Shown: positions 13,479 through 23,383, counted from the first letter of the stretch. The stretch: 26,411 nt of DNA from an uncultured Ellagibacter sp. (GCF_934636505.1 NZ_CAKUAL010000023.1:1-26411), one strand, 5' to 3'. Numbers and translations: made by a program. The notes: generated by a model not told the origin, from the sequence alone.

Positions 13479-16400
13479 ATGCACCTCAAATCCCTCGTCC
13501 TCAAGGGCTTCAAGTCCTTTGCCGACAGAAGCGCGCTCACGCTCGAGCCGGGCATCACGGCGATCGTGGGCCCGAACGGATCGGGCAAATCGAACATCTC
13601 GGATGCCGTGCTGTGGGTGCTCGGCGAGCGCAACGCCAAGCATCTGCGCGGACAGGCCATGGAAGACGTCATCTTCGCCGGCTCCTCCGCCCGACGTGCG
13701 GCGGGGCTTGCAGAAGTCGACTTGGTGCTCGACAACTCCGACGGCACGCTTCCTGTCGACTACGACGAAGTCGCGATCACGCGCCGTATGTACCGCTCGG
13801 GAGAGAGCGAATACCTCATCAACGGCACGGTGGCGCGTCGCATGGATGTGCTCGACATCCTTCACGACTCGGGGCTTGGGACGGGTACGCACTCCATCAT
13901 CTCGCAGGGCAGCCTCGATTCCATCCTGCAATCGAAGCCCGAAGACCGCCGCGCGCTCATCGAAGAGGCCGCGGGAACGCTCAAGCACAAGCAGCGTAAG
14001 GCGAAAAGCGAGCGCAAGCTGGCCCAGATGGATCAGCATCTCGCGCGCGTGCGCGACGTGACCGCCGAGGTCGAACGTCAACTGAAGCCGCTCGAGCGCA
14101 AGGCGAAGCGCGCCCGCACCTACATTGGGCTTTCCGCCGAGCTCTCCGAGCTGAAGCTCAAGCTTGCCGTCGACGATCTGCGCCAGCTGCAGGAAAAGCA
14201 CGCCGCTGCCACGGCCCGCGAAGAAGCCGTCGCGGCCGAGCTCGAGGCGAAGCGCGCGGAGATTTCGACCGCGGAAGCTGCTGCCGAGGCGCTGCAGGAG
14301 AAGATCCGCCAAGAGGGGGCTAGCGCCGGCGAGCTCACGCGCCAGCATCGCCAGGCTTCGAGCGCCGTCGAGCGCATCGAGTCCGCCGAGCTCGTCATGC
14401 GCGAGCGCAAGCGTGCAGCGACCTCCCGTGCGGGCGAGCTTGCGGTGTCGCTTGAGGCCAACGCCGCTCGCGCAAAGACCGCCCAAGCCGACCTTGATGC
14501 CGTAAACGCCCAGCTTGCAAGCGTGCAGGCCGAGCGTGCGCAAGCCGAAGAGAAGGTGTCGCGGCTCGCTGCCGACCATGCGGACGTGACGTCGAGGCGT
14601 GCCGAGACCGAAAAGCGCGCAACCGAGCTCGGCCGCGCGAGCCGCGATTTGGAGTCGCGCATCAACTCGGCCCGCGCCAAGCACGCCGAGCTCAAAGAGG
14701 CCCTCACGAACGGGCTCGCGCACATGAAGATCATCGAGGGGCATACCCAGGAGCTAACCCTTCAGTTCGACCGCGCCCAGGCCGAGGCTTCCCAGGCGGA
14801 GGCCCACGCCCAAAAGCTCGCCGAAGAGCTCTCGGCGCTCGAGCAGGTCGAGAAGGAGTCCCGCATGCACGTGGGCGAGGCTGTGCGCGCTGCCGAGGCG
14901 GCACGTGCCGCCCGCGACGAGGCAAACGACGCCGAGCGCGCCTGCGCTGCCTCGATCGAAGCGTTGCGCGAAGTTGAGCGGGCATCCGCGAAGGCCCAGG
15001 GCCCAGCGCTCGAATGGCTCGCGAGCAATGCTGCCGCCTTCGACGCCGCAGTTGCGCCGCTTTCCCACGAAATCTCTGCTCCCGAAGGGCAGGAAGCGCT
15101 CGTCGAGCACCTTCTCGGCGCCGACGTGGCAGCGCTCCTCGTGGCTGATGGGTCGCATGCGGCAAGCATGGTCGCCGCGCTTGCCGCCGAAGGGAAAAAC
15201 GGCGAGGTGACGCTTGTCTTGCGCGACGATGCGAACGGGGTCTCCACGCCTGATGCCTCAGCACGACCCTCGAACGCGTTGGGCTGGGCGCTCCTCGCGG
15301 GTCTTTCGTTCCCCGAGTCGTCCGCCCGTGCGGTCCGCGCGCTCCTCGGCGATGTCGTCGTGTGCGAAAACCTTGAGGAGGCGCTCGCTGCCCATGAGGC
15401 CGACACGCTCGGCCTGCGTTTTGTCACGCCGGACGGGTGCATCGTGTGGCCGACGGGCAAGGTGGTCGCCGGTCGCCATGTCGACGATGGGGGACAGGGA
15501 GCCCTCGCGCGCGCTCGCAGGCTTGAGGAACTTTCCCGCGAGCTTGTCATTGCGAAGGAGGTGACGCAAAAGGCGAAGGAGGCTGCCGATGCCGCCGACG
15601 CTGCCCTGCGTACGGCGCAAGGGGAAAGCCTCGCGAAAAGCCAGGAGCTCGCTGCCGCCAAGGGCAAGTCGGACGCCGCGCGCGCCGCTGCCGACGCCGC
15701 CGCGCGCAAGCTCACTTCGACTCGCCACGAGCTCGAAAACGTCGAGCGGCAACGCTCGGAGGCGGAGCAGATCATCGCGAAGGCACGCCCCGACGTGGAA
15801 GAATATGCGCGCTTGGCCGACGAGCTCGGGCATGAGCTGGAAGGCGTGAAGGAAAGTCTTGCCGCCGCGCTCGATGCCGCCGCTCCCTTGCGCGATGCCG
15901 CCCAGCAGGCAACTGATGCGCTCTCTGAGGCCAGGCTCGCCGCGGTGACGCTTGTGGAACGCGAGACCTACACCATCCGCGTCCGCGATGCGCGCGTGGG
16001 GGAGCTCGCCCAGCTCGCCGCCCAGGCGAAGACGCAGCGTTTGGCCCATCGTGCGAAGGAGCTTTCCGCATCCCGCATCGAGCCTCTGCTTGCGGTGTTC
16101 GAGGAGCTCGCGCAGAGCGCCCGCCGCTGGACGGTCGACTTGGAGGACAAGGCGACGCAGGCGCAGGATTCCCAATCGGGGCTGCATGCCCAGGCGAACG
16201 AGGCGCGCTCGAAGGCGCGCGCGGCTCACGACGCCTACGACGCGGCCAGCGAGCGCATGAGCGCTGCACGCGTGGACAAGGGGCGTCTGGAGGTGCAGGT
16301 CGAGGCTGCGGTCAACGAGATCGTCCACGGCTGCCGCACGCCGCTCGAGACGGCGCTTGCGTGCCCCGAGCTCGAGAACCGCCACGAAGTGGAGGATGCC

Positions 16401-17045
16401 GCCTTCAAGCTGCGCCGCCGCATCGCCAACTTAGGCACGATCAATCCCGATGCCGCCGACGAGTACGACGCACTCAAGGTGCGCTACGACTATCTGGCAA
16501 GCCAGCTTGCCGACCTCGACGGCGCGCGTAAGGCGCTCGCGAAGATCAACCGCGTCATCGATGCGCGCATGAAAGACGATTTCGCGAGAACCTACGAGGC
16601 GGTGAACGCCAATTTCCAGGAAATCTTCTCCACGCTGTTCCCCGGCGGCACGGCGCATCTGTCCCTCGTCGACCCCGACGATATGGAGAACACGGGCGTG
16701 GAGGTCTCGGCGCAGCCGCGCGGCAAGCGCATCACGAAGATGTCGCTTATGTCCGGCGGCGAGAAGTCGCTCACCGCGATCGCGCTCCTGTTCGCGGTCT
16801 ACCGCATCCGCACGACGCCGTTCTATATCTTAGACGAGGTTGAAGCGGCGCTCGACGACACGAACCTGCGCCGCCTCGTCGCGTTTGTGGAATCGCTTCG
16901 CGGCACCACGCAGCTCATCATGATCACGCACCAGCGTCGCACGATGGAGACTGCAGACGTGCTCTTCGGCGTCTCCATGCAGGCCGACGGCGTCACGAAG
17001 GTGATCAGCCAGAAGCTCGACCGCGCGCTGCAGTACGCCGAGTAG
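13479..17045 (+). CDS. smc: Chromosome segregation/condensation ATPase Smc
   Basis: A full-length 1188-residue Smc, the ring-forming ATPase that with ScpA/ScpB extrudes and organises DNA loops for chromosome segregation. The N-terminal head has MHLKSLVLKGFKSFAD and Walker A GPNGSGKS (31-38). A first coiled coil runs from about 165 to 505. The hinge spans about 511-675 and ends in the pattern TPDGCIVWPTGKVVAG. The second coiled coil returns to about 1000. The C-terminal head has the signature SGGEKS (1092-1097) and Walker B YILDE (1116-1120). The coiled coils are unusually Ala/Glu-rich, in keeping with the GC content. ATG 13479 is 3 nt after the rnc stop. ftsY, usually the next gene, is displaced by a five-gene transporter operon. 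Confidence 0.97.
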   Translation: MHLKSLVLKGFKSFADRSALTLEPGITAIVGPNGSGKSNISDAVLWVLGERNAKHLRGQAMEDVIFAGSSARRAAGLAEVDLVLDNSDGTLPVDYDEVAITRRMYRSGESEYLINGTVARRMDVLDILHDSGLGTGTHSIISQGSLDSILQSKPEDRRALIEEAAGTLKHKQRKAKSERKLAQMDQHLARVRDVTAEVERQLKPLERKAKRARTYIGLSAELSELKLKLAVDDLRQLQEKHAAATAREEAVAAELEAKRAEISTAEAAAEALQEKIRQEGASAGELTRQHRQASSAVERIESAELVMRERKRAATSRAGELAVSLEANAARAKTAQADLDAVNAQLASVQAERAQAEEKVSRLAADHADVTSRRAETEKRATELGRASRDLESRINSARAKHAELKEALTNGLAHMKIIEGHTQELTLQFDRAQAEASQAEAHAQKLAEELSALEQVEKESRMHVGEAVRAAEAARAARDEANDAERACAASIEALREVERASAKAQGPALEWLASNAAAFDAAVAPLSHEISAPEGQEALVEHLLGADVAALLVADGSHAASMVAALAAEGKNGEVTLVLRDDANGVSTPDASARPSNALGWALLAGLSFPESSARAVRALLGDVVVCENLEEALAAHEADTLGLRFVTPDGCIVWPTGKVVAGRHVDDGGQGALARARRLEELSRELVIAKEVTQKAKEAADAADAALRTAQGESLAKSQELAAAKGKSDAARAAADAAARKLTSTRHELENVERQRSEAEQIIAKARPDVEEYARLADELGHELEGVKESLAAALDAAAPLRDAAQQATDALSEARLAAVTLVERETYTIRVRDARVGELAQLAAQAKTQRLAHRAKELSASRIEPLLAVFEELAQSARRWTVDLEDKATQAQDSQSGLHAQANEARSKARAAHDAYDAASERMSAARVDKGRLEVQVEAAVNEIVHGCRTPLETALACPELENRHEVEDAAFKLRRRIANLGTINPDAADEYDALKVRYDYLASQLADLDGARKALAKINRVIDARMKDDFARTYEAVNANFQEIFSTLFPGGTAHLSLVDPDDMENTGVEVSAQPRGKRITKMSLMSGGEKSLTAIALLFAVYRIRTTPFYILDEVEAALDDTNLRRLVAFVESLRGTTQLIMITHQRRTMETADVLFGVSMQADGVTKVISQKLDRALQYAE

Positions 17046-17060
17046 CCGCATCGAGGGCGG

Positions 17061-17112
17061 GGAGGGCGCGCCAGATAGGGGAGGCACCCTCCGGCGCGCC
17101 CTCCGTATGTTT
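17061..17112 (+). terminator. Intrinsic terminator after smc
   Basis: Arms GGAGGGCGCGCC (17061-17072) and GGCGCGCCCTCC (17093-17104) form a perfect 12-bp stem. An inner 5-bp hairpin (17080-17084 with 17088-17092) stacks inside. The bases after it (GTATGTTTC) are only moderately T-rich. It ends the rnc-smc transcription unit 15 nt after the smc stop. Confidence 0.8.
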
Positions 17113-17229
17113 CGATCATGTTTCCTTGAATCGCCAGCTACCCATTCTTTACCTGCCTTTTCCCGCCGTTGACGGTAAAAAGCGAATAAATAGTCCAAAA
17201 AATCCCCACTCGTGGCACGCGCGCGTGCT

Positions 17230-17280
17230 TTGCTGCGCTAAAGTGTATCGATACGAATTACTAGCTGTTCTTAGGAATTC
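17230..17280 (+). promoter_or_regulatory. Probable promoter/operator region of the dpp operon
   Basis: The 313-nt gap 17046-17358 contains no gene. It holds the smc terminator, then this segment. A weak promoter candidate is TTGCTG (17230-17235) with TACGAA (17252-17257), 16-bp spacer. Overlapping it are a perfect 10-bp palindrome GTATCGATAC (17245-17254) and a 26-bp imperfect inverted repeat (arms 17255-17263 and 17272-17280, 8 of 9 pairs, ends GAATT/AATTC). The overlap suggests binding of a repressor or activator, but the factor is unknown. An isolated TTGACG at 17169-17174 lacks a good -10 partner. The leader to the ATG at 17359 has no other clear structure. Confidence 0.4.
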
Positions 17281-17358
17281 GTGGGAAAGCACGGTACAGG
17301 AAGCTGTGCGACGGCCCGTCGGCGAACGATCGGGTCGAAATGGGAAGGGAGAAATCCA

Positions 17359-18999
17359 ATGGAAGAAAGCAAGCTGCAAGTCAGCAGGCGCCAGTTCATG
17401 GGCCTGCTCGGCACCGCTGTTGCGAGCACCGCCGTCATTGGCATGGCCGGCTGCTCGAGCAACTCCGGTTCCAGTGAGAAGAAGAGCGACTCGTCCGCTT
17501 CCGGCTCGGGCGTTGCCGAGAGCATCACCTACAGCCTCACTGCCGATCCGCGCGCTCTCGACCCGGCGTACTTCGACGACGGCGAATCCGCCATCGTTTC
17601 CTGCAACATCCATGAGGGCCTCTACGGCTACGGCGCGAAGGACGCGACGGTCCAGCCGCTGCTCGCCGCCGAGCTGCCGGAAATCTCCGACGACATGCTC
17701 ACCTACACCATCAAGCTGCGCGAGGGCATCAAGTTCCATGACGGCGAGGAGTTCAACGCCGCTGCCGTCGTGAAGTCCGTCGAGCGCCTGCTCGAGCCGA
17801 ACCGCAACTCCGACATGCCCTACGCCTCCTTCGTCTTCGGCGAGGAAGCCGCGAACTTGGGCGTGAAGACAGTCGAAGCCGTCGACGACAAGACCGTGAA
17901 GTTCACCATGCGCGCCGCGAACACGTCGTTCCTGAAGAACCTGGCCATGTGCCTCGCTTCCCCGATCGTGTCGCCGAAGGCCATCGACGATGCCGCCGGC
18001 AAGCCGATCGAGAAGCCCGTCGGCACCGGCCCCTACAAGTTCGTCGACTGGACGAAGTCCGCTTCCATCACCCTCGAGGCCAACGAGGACTATTGGGACA
18101 AGGACAACGCCCCGAAGACCAAGAACATCATCTTCAAGGTCATCGCCGAGGGAAACACCCGCATCACCTCGCTTCTGAACGGCGAGTGCGACATCATCTC
18201 CTCGGTCGACCCCTCTTCCGCCAACCAGATCATCGACGGCGGCTACGAGCTCTTCGCTGAGGACGGCATGACCATCAACTACATGGCGTTCAACACCGAC
18301 GAGGGCGGCATCTGCGCCGACAAGGAAGTCCGCAAGGCCATCGCCCAGGCGATCAACGTCGAGGAAATGGTCACCGCTATCTACGGCGACTACGCTTCCG
18401 TCGCGAACTCCGTCATGCCGCTGTGGATGGCTCCCTACGACAAGGACATCAAGCAGACCGCGTACGACCCGGATGCTGCGAAGGCCACGCTTTCCGCGAA
18501 GGGCGTCACCGAGCTCACCTGCATCACCTACTCCACCGCCCGTCCCTACAACGCCAAGGGCGGCGTCGAGCTCGCCAACATGATCCAGGGCTACCTGGAC
18601 AAGGTCGGCGTCAAGGTGAACATCACCCAGTACGACTGGACCACCTACAAGTCGAAGGTTCAGACCGATCCCTACGACATCTGCTTCTACGGCTGGACGG
18701 GCGACAACGGCGACCCGGACAACTTCATGAACCTGCTCGCGGACTCCAACAAGTCCATGAACGTGGCTCACTGGAACAACGCCGAGTACAAGAAGCTCAT
18801 CGCCCAGGGCATCGACACGCCGGACGGCGACGACCGCGACGCGATCTACAAGAAGTGCGAGGAAATGGTCGCTGAGGAGCAGCCGTGGGTGCTCATCTCC
18901 CATGGTAAGAACCTGCTCGGCTACAGCCCGAAGGTGAAGGACTTCTACTATCACCCGACGGGAGTCGTCTTCTTCAAGGGCGTTTCCAAGGAAGCGTAG
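17359..18999 (+). CDS. dppA: Tat-exported lipoprotein, peptide ABC transporter substrate-binding protein (family 5, DppA-like)
   Basis: A 546-residue family 5 extracellular solute-binding protein that captures peptides, probably dipeptides, and hands them to the DppBC channel. The N-terminus is a twin-arginine signal (SRRQFMG, Arg10-Arg11) followed by a hydrophobic stretch and a lipobox ending MAGC, so Cys32 should be lipidated after folded export. A Ser/Gly/Lys linker follows. The body has SBP_bac_5 marks: KLREGIKFHDGE, GTGPYKFV, NEDYWDKDNAP and GWTGDNGDPDNF, the last close to E. coli DppA. Substrate remains inference because nickel, oligopeptide and heme binders share the fold. ATG 17359 follows GGAAGGGAGA. 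Codon use is very even and C-ending, as expected for a highly expressed gene. A hairpin after the stop separates it from the permease genes. Confidence 0.92.
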   Translation: MEESKLQVSRRQFMGLLGTAVASTAVIGMAGCSSNSGSSEKKSDSSASGSGVAESITYSLTADPRALDPAYFDDGESAIVSCNIHEGLYGYGAKDATVQPLLAAELPEISDDMLTYTIKLREGIKFHDGEEFNAAAVVKSVERLLEPNRNSDMPYASFVFGEEAANLGVKTVEAVDDKTVKFTMRAANTSFLKNLAMCLASPIVSPKAIDDAAGKPIEKPVGTGPYKFVDWTKSASITLEANEDYWDKDNAPKTKNIIFKVIAEGNTRITSLLNGECDIISSVDPSSANQIIDGGYELFAEDGMTINYMAFNTDEGGICADKEVRKAIAQAINVEEMVTAIYGDYASVANSVMPLWMAPYDKDIKQTAYDPDAAKATLSAKGVTELTCITYSTARPYNAKGGVELANMIQGYLDKVGVKVNITQYDWTTYKSKVQTDPYDICFYGWTGDNGDPDNFMNLLADSNKSMNVAHWNNAEYKKLIAQGIDTPDGDDRDAIYKKCEEMVAEEQPWVLISHGKNLLGYSPKVKDFYYHPTGVVFFKGVSKEA

Positions 19000-19027
19000 A
19001 ACCGTTTCCCTGAGTTTTGCCCTTTTC

Positions 19028-19069
19028 CGGGGCGCGCAAGTGGGTTGTCCGCTTCGCGCGCCCCGTTTT
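19028..19069 (+). terminator. Intra-operon terminator/attenuator after dppA
   Basis: Arms CGGGGCGCGC (19028-19037) and GCGCGCCCCG (19056-19065) pair perfectly; six further pairs inside, after a one-base bulge, close a 5-nt loop. TTTT follows at 19066-19069. The stop of dppA is about 29 nt upstream and dppB begins about 120 nt downstream. Partial termination or 3'-end protection here would make dppA mRNA more abundant than dppBCDF mRNA. Confidence 0.8.
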
Positions 19070-19145
19070 GCGCAGAGGTGCGGCTTGCCTGGAGTCGAAT
19101 GACGGGGATTCGCTTCCAGGCAGGATCCGCAACCTGCGTCTTTAC

Positions 19146-19174
19146 AGCCCCGAGTCAGACGAGACGGGGCTCTT
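19146..19174 (+). terminator. Second hairpin just before the dppB ribosome-binding site
   Basis: AGCCCCG (19146-19152) and CGGGGCT (19165-19171) form a 7-bp stem with a 12-nt loop, followed by CTTTCG. It ends only about 7 nt before the AAAGGAA ribosome-binding site of dppB. It could be a weak second attenuator, or a 5' cap that protects the processed dppBCDF message. No gene lies in the 19000-19188 spacer. Confidence 0.5.
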
Positions 19175-19188
19175 TCGAAAGGAACAAG

Positions 19189-20208
19189 GTGCTCAAATAC
19201 ATCCTCAAGAGAATCCTTATGGTGATTCCCGTGCTGCTGGGTGTGACGATCATCATCTTCTTCATCACGCGCGTCTTGGCGTCCGACCCTGCTCCCGTCG
19301 TTCTCGGCGAGCATGCGACGCCCGAGGCGATGGCCGCGTGGCGGGCTGACTACGGACTCGATGATCCGATCTGGATGCAGTACGTCAACTTCTTGGTGTC
19401 GGCGATCCAAGGCGACCTGGGTACGTCGTACTACACGCACACCTCCGTCGCGGCCGAGATCGCGTCACGCTTCCCGGCAACGGCCGAACTCGCCATCTGC
19501 GCCATCATCGTCGCATCGGTATGCGGCATCGCGCTCGGCGTGCTCGCCGCGGTGAAGAAGAACAGGCTCGCCGACAACGTGAGCATGGTCATCGCGCTCA
19601 TCGGCGTGTCGATGCCGATCTTCTGGTCCGGCATCCTGCTTATCTTGCTGTTCTCGGCGACGCTGCACATCCTGCCGTCGTCCGGCCGCGTGACGCCGCT
19701 TCTCCAGCCGACGGGCGGCACGGGCTTCTTCATCCTCGATACGATCATGAAGGGCGACTGGACCGCGCTCGGCGACGTGCTCGTGCACCTCATCCTGCCG
19801 ACGCTCGCGCTGTCGCTGTACTCTATGGCGATCATCACGCGCATGACGCGCTCCTCCATGCTCGAAACGTTGAATGCCGACTACATCCGCACTGCTCGTG
19901 CGAAGGGTTTGACCAAGCGCTCGGTGAACATCAAGCACGCGCTGCGTAACGCGATGCTGCCCGTCTCCACCGTCATCGGCCTGCAGTTCGGCAGCCTCCT
20001 CGGCGGCGCGCTGCTCACCGAAACGGTGTTCGCATGGCCGGGCATCGGCAAATACGCTGTCGATTGCGTGCTCAAGAGCGACTTCCCGGTGGTGCAGGGC
20101 ATCGTACTGCTCGTCGCGGTCATCTTCGTCATCATGAACCTGCTTGTCGACATCGTCTACGCATGGCTTGATCCCCGCATCAAGTACGGTGCGAAGGAAG
20201 AGGGGTGA
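19189..20208 (+). CDS. dppB: Peptide ABC transporter permease, DppB-like
   Basis: A 339-residue inner-membrane permease that forms half of the peptide channel. The N-terminus KYILKRILMVIPVLLGVTIIIFFI is the typical first membrane helix of DppB/OppB. A periplasmic-type loop (about 35-95) then leads to five more hydrophobic segments. The cytoplasmic EAA loop that docks on the ATPases reads DYIRTARAKGLTKR. TETVFAWPGIGKYAVD near the end is diagnostic for this subfamily. The start is GTG at 19189, with AAAGGAA 5 nt upstream; the frame is open further upstream through the hairpins, but that stretch is not protein-like. The end overlaps a possible GTG start of the next gene. Confidence 0.92.
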   Translation: MLKYILKRILMVIPVLLGVTIIIFFITRVLASDPAPVVLGEHATPEAMAAWRADYGLDDPIWMQYVNFLVSAIQGDLGTSYYTHTSVAAEIASRFPATAELAICAIIVASVCGIALGVLAAVKKNRLADNVSMVIALIGVSMPIFWSGILLILLFSATLHILPSSGRVTPLLQPTGGTGFFILDTIMKGDWTALGDVLVHLILPTLALSLYSMAIITRMTRSSMLETLNADYIRTARAKGLTKRSVNIKHALRNAMLPVSTVIGLQFGSLLGGALLTETVFAWPGIGKYAVDCVLKSDFPVVQGIVLLVAVIFVIMNLLVDIVYAWLDPRIKYGAKEEG

Positions 20209-20213
20209 TCGAG

Positions 20214-21149
20214 ATGAGCAAGAAAACGGTTCTCGCGACCGAAGGCGCCGGCGAACTCGATTCGAACGCCGCAGCAGCGCCTGTGGTTGAAAAGCGCGAG
20301 AGCATCTGGAAGGACGTCATCGACGGCATCGTCTCCAACAAGGCGGCGCTCGTGTCGGCCATCTTCATCCTCGTTCTCGTGGTCATCGCCGTTGTGACGA
20401 AGCTCGTTCCCGGCGTGCTGCCCTACGATCCCTACGAGCAGAACCTCGCGCATTCCGCGCAGGGCCCTTCGGCCGAGCACTGGTTCGGCACCGACCTTCA
20501 GGGCCGCGACATCTTCAGCCGCGTGCTCGTCGGCACCCAGATTACCCTCGTCGTCGGCCTGGCGGCCGTGGCCATCTCGCTGTCGCTCGGCGTCGTTCTG
20601 GGCGCGATCGCCGGCTACAAGGGCGGGAAATGGGACACGGTCATCATGCGCATCATGGACATGATGCTCTCCATCCCGTCGATTCTGCTCGCCATCGCCA
20701 TCATGGCTGCGCTTGGCCAGGGCATCGAGAAGGCGGTTGTGGCTATCGGCTTCGTCGCCATTCCCGAATACGCGCGTATCGTGCGCTCCGAGATCCTCTC
20801 CATCAAGGAGAACGACTACGTCGCCGCCGCGCGCGTCATGGGCAACTCGAACTTCGCCATCGTGTTCCGCCATGTGCTCCCGAACGCGCTGCCCTCGATC
20901 ATCGTCCGCGCGACGCTCGGCATCTCGTCGGCCATCCTCGACTGCGCGGCCCTCGGCTTCTTGGGCCTTGGCGTGCAGCCGCCCGACGCCGAATGGGGCG
21001 ACATGCTCGGACGCGGCCGCAACGAGCTCTTCCGCGCTCCGTGGCTTATGATTTTCCCTGGTCTCGCCATCACGCTTACTGTGCTTGCATTCAACCTACT
21101 CGGCGACGGTATTCGCGACGGTTTGGATCCGAAGTCGAGGAAGAGGTAG
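20214..21149 (+). CDS. dppC: Peptide ABC transporter permease, DppC-like
   Basis: The 311-residue partner permease of the transporter. It has a soluble N-terminal stretch of about 40 residues rich in Ala and Glu, then a first membrane helix (ALVSAIFILVLVVIAVV). The conserved DppC/OppC signature GTDLQGRDIFSRVLVGTQ follows, then four further membrane segments and the EAA loop NDYVAAARVMGNSN that contacts the ATPases. FLGLGVQPPDAEWGDML is also diagnostic. ATG 20214 is preferred because GAGGGG lies 8 nt upstream. A GTG at 20205, overlapping the dppB stop, would add three residues. The tight spacing shows co-transcription with dppB. dppD begins 4 nt after its stop. Confidence 0.92.
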   Translation: MSKKTVLATEGAGELDSNAAAAPVVEKRESIWKDVIDGIVSNKAALVSAIFILVLVVIAVVTKLVPGVLPYDPYEQNLAHSAQGPSAEHWFGTDLQGRDIFSRVLVGTQITLVVGLAAVAISLSLGVVLGAIAGYKGGKWDTVIMRIMDMMLSIPSILLAIAIMAALGQGIEKAVVAIGFVAIPEYARIVRSEILSIKENDYVAAARVMGNSNFAIVFRHVLPNALPSIIVRATLGISSAILDCAALGFLGLGVQPPDAEWGDMLGRGRNELFRAPWLMIFPGLAITLTVLAFNLLGDGIRDGLDPKSRKR

Positions 21150-21153
21150 CCCG

Positions 21154-22255
<1,102 letters not shown>

Positions 22256-22266
<11 letters not shown>

Positions 22267-23311
22267 CGCTGCCCAGAAGCCCGCTGCCGACAGCGCGGCG
22301 GATTCCGATGTGTTGCTCGATGTGCAGCACCTGACGAAGCTGTTCGCCGCCGAAACCAACTTCTTCGGCAAAGCGACGTCGTACGTGCACGCCGTCGACG
22401 ACGTGTCGTTCCAGATTAAGAGGGGCGAGGCGTTCGGCCTCGTCGGCGAATCCGGTTGCGGCAAGACGACGGTCGGCAAGATGCTCGTGAACCTGCTCAA
22501 GCCCACGAGCGGCAAGATCATCTTCGAGGGCAAAGACCTCACCGCGATGAAGGATTCCGAGCGCAAGAACTACTGCAAGGACATCCAGCTCATCTTCCAG
22601 GACCCGTATGCGTCGCTCAATCCGCGCATGCGCATCGGCGACATCATCGCCGAGCCGATGATCACGAACAACATCGTGCCGAAGGATAAGGTCGAGGACC
22701 GTGTGAACGAGCTGCTCGAATGCGTCGGCCTTGCGAACTACATGCGCAACCGCTACCCGCACGAGTTCTCAGGCGGCCAGCGCCAGCGCGTCGGCATTGC
22801 ACGCGCGCTTGCGGTGAACCCGAAGCTCATCGTGTGCGACGAGCCCGTGTCCGCGCTCGACGTGTCCATTCAGGCGCAGGTTTTGAACTTGCTCGACGAC
22901 TTGAAAGAGGAGTTCGGGCTCACGTACCTGTTCATCGCCCACGGCTTGAACGTCGTGAAACACGTTTCCGACCGCGTCGGTGTCATGTATTTGGGCAAGA
23001 TGATGGAAATCGCCCCGAAGAAGTCGCTGTATGCCGACCCGTTGTCCCCCTACACGCAGGCGCTGCTTTCCGCTATCCCTGCGGTCGATCCGAAATCGAA
23101 GCGCGAGCGCATCATCTTGCAAGGTGATGTTCCCTCCCCGATCGACCCGCCCCCGGGATGCCGTTTCGCGGGCCGCTGCTTCAAGCGCCTCGGCGTATGC
23201 GGGAACTCGGTTCCCGAGCTGCGCGAGGTGAAGGAAAACCATCGGTGCGCCTGCCACCTGTACGACCCCGAGCTTCCTCCAACGGAGGAGATGACTCGCG
23301 CGGTTCGTTAA
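22256..23311 (+). CDS. dppF: Peptide ABC transporter ATPase, DppF-like
   Basis: The second, 351-residue ATPase of the importer, forming a heterodimer with DppD. After a short Ala/Asp-rich N-terminus the core shows Walker A GESGCGKT (64-71), the Q-loop LIFQDPYASLNPRM, signature FSGGQRQR (171-178) and Walker B LIVCDEPVSALD. The switch loop reads FIAHGLNVV: His229 is kept, but the Asp that normally follows is Gly230. The C-terminal domain has GCRFAGRCFKRLGVC and a late HRCACHLY, again with spaced cysteines. ATG 22256 overlaps the dppD end by 11 nt and has AGGAGGGG upstream, so translation is coupled. A strong terminator follows 26 nt after the stop, closing the operon. Confidence 0.93.
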
Positions 23312-23336
23312 TTCGCGCTTCCGTCTACGTGTTGTC

Positions 23337-23375
23337 AACGCCCTCGGCATTTTCGGATGTCGGGGGCGTTTCTTT
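23337..23375 (+). terminator. Intrinsic terminator after dppF
   Basis: Arms 23337-23350 and 23357-23370 pair over 14 positions (12 Watson-Crick, two G-T) with loop TTTCGG; TTTCTTT follows. It cleanly closes the dpp operon. Its T-rich tail overlaps the TTTGC part of the ftsY promoter, so the two signals are packed back to back. Confidence 0.9.
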
Positions 23376-23383
23376 GCTATGCT
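23374..23383 (+). promoter_or_regulatory. Extended -10 promoter of ftsY
   Basis: TTGCTATGCT contains TATGCT (23378-23383) with TG one base upstream, an extended -10. No clear -35 lies at 16-18 bp, since that stretch is the dppF terminator stem. The predicted start near 23390 gives a leader of about 55 nt to the ftsY ATG. Confidence 0.6.

Noticed and set aside
12546..14744. Long minus-strand open frame opposite rnc and smc
   Set aside because: It is a Leu/Arg/Ala/Gly-rich shadow of clear, motif-bearing genes on the other strand and crosses the rnc-smc junction.
17214..17233. Sigma-54 promoter (TGGCAC ... TTGC) upstream of dppA
   Set aside because: The spacing between TGGCAC and TTGC is 10 nt, not the required 5, and sigma-54 is not expected in this lineage.
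17149..19440. Very long open frame on the minus strand opposite dppA/dppB
   Set aside because: Its protein is low-complexity Val/Arg/Asp/Gly without any recognisable motif, and it spans the smc-dppA gap and two hairpins. It is the antisense shadow expected from GC-rich codon use opposite a strongly biased gene.
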